IMG/VR virus record: IMGVR_UViG_3300025309_000235
Location: 1 to 29,004 of that record
Length of the DNA: 29,004 bases
DNA from: a virus
Reading direction: 5' to 3' (one strand)
The notes beneath the pieces were generated by a model. The model worked only from the letters and a program-made list of their open reading frames with translations. It ran no database searches and was not told where the DNA came from. A program made the translations under genes and the position numbers. This document shows, piece by piece, positions 28,920 through 29,004 of this stretch (position 1 is the first letter of the stretch; every line of letters starts with the position of its first letter).

Positions 28920-29004
28920 ACAAAGTTATATAATATATAATATTATAAAAATTCTATTAAAAAACTTAAAATTAATTATTGCCCAAAATTTTTCAAAATT
29001 TGGA
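28920..29004 (-). promoter_or_regulatory. upstream region of the tRNA-Arg, probably chromosomal
   Basis: AT-rich sequence with a minus-strand TATAAT-like -10 box in front of the tRNA 5' end. If the junction is right this is host DNA. No gene is seen. Confidence 0.35.

Noticed and set aside
1-29004. CRISPR array, IS element or diversity-generating retroelement
   Set aside because: No regularly spaced repeats, transposase or reverse transcriptase, and no template/variable repeat pair was seen.

Overview
The window is AT-rich phage DNA, most likely most of a temperate podovirus-type (short-tailed, P22-like) prophage with its right boundary near 28.88 kb. The host is a Gram-negative-type bacterium, because the lysogen genes carry Sec signal peptides. 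One small gene begins with an N-terminal 'VSFTG' motif that I associate, from memory only, with gut Gastranaerophilales/Vampirovibrionia. Treat that host assignment as a weak inference. No integrase or replication initiator is visible, so they would lie left of base 1.

Layout. (1) 1-6.2 kb, minus strand: early operon. Reading leftwards it has a short ribbon-helix-helix (Cro-like) gene, several small genes (one frameshifted), an SF1/UvrD-type helicase, an SSB-like protein with the terminal IPF tip, a Sak4-type RecA-fold annealing ATPase, a Cys-rich protein, two LuxR/GerE-type helix-turn-helix regulators without sensor domains, and two unknown genes. A 12-14 base motif (TAAACAGATTAGAC on the minus strand) recurs five times in its leaders. 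(2) About 6.24-6.29 kb: divergent promoter/operator with overlapping -35 boxes. (3) 6.3-7.4 kb, plus strand: XRE repressor followed by two secreted TRL-like paralogues, probably expressed in the lysogen. (4) 7.4-9.3 kb: terminators, a 33-residue hydrophobic peptide gene on the minus strand, a small FTG-motif gene, a membrane protein with RSGIDRR repeats, and a gene-free interval bounded by two minus-strand terminators. (5) 9.3-28.6 kb, minus strand: late operon. In transcription order it has a zinc-ribbon protein, TerS-like, small genes, a fibre-like protein, amidase endolysin, holin-like protein, TerL, portal, scaffold, a decoration-like protein, HK97-fold coat, gp4-like adaptor, gp10-like tail stabiliser, fibre proteins, a GNAT, three ejection proteins and a membrane/coiled-coil protein. 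(6) 28.57-28.92 kb: structured leader, late promoter with a 20 bp perfect palindrome at about -43, direct repeats, then the 5' half of a tRNA-Arg(CCU) gene that is cut in the anticodon stem.

How it may work together (inference). The XRE repressor and the RHH protein compete at the divergent operator. Once the early operon is on, it makes recombination proteins and the GerE-type regulators. The palindrome at the late promoter has the lux-box geometry CTGTA-N6-TACAG and sits where LuxR-family class II activators bind, so the early GerE proteins are attractive candidates for the late-gene switch. The same sequence also matches the enterobacterial LexA consensus, so SOS control is the main competing reading.

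The least conventional observations are the lux-box/LexA-like late promoter, the iterated early leader motif, a 46-residue ORF whose start mimics the coat protein N terminus, the type-I-toxin-like peptide, and the half tRNA.
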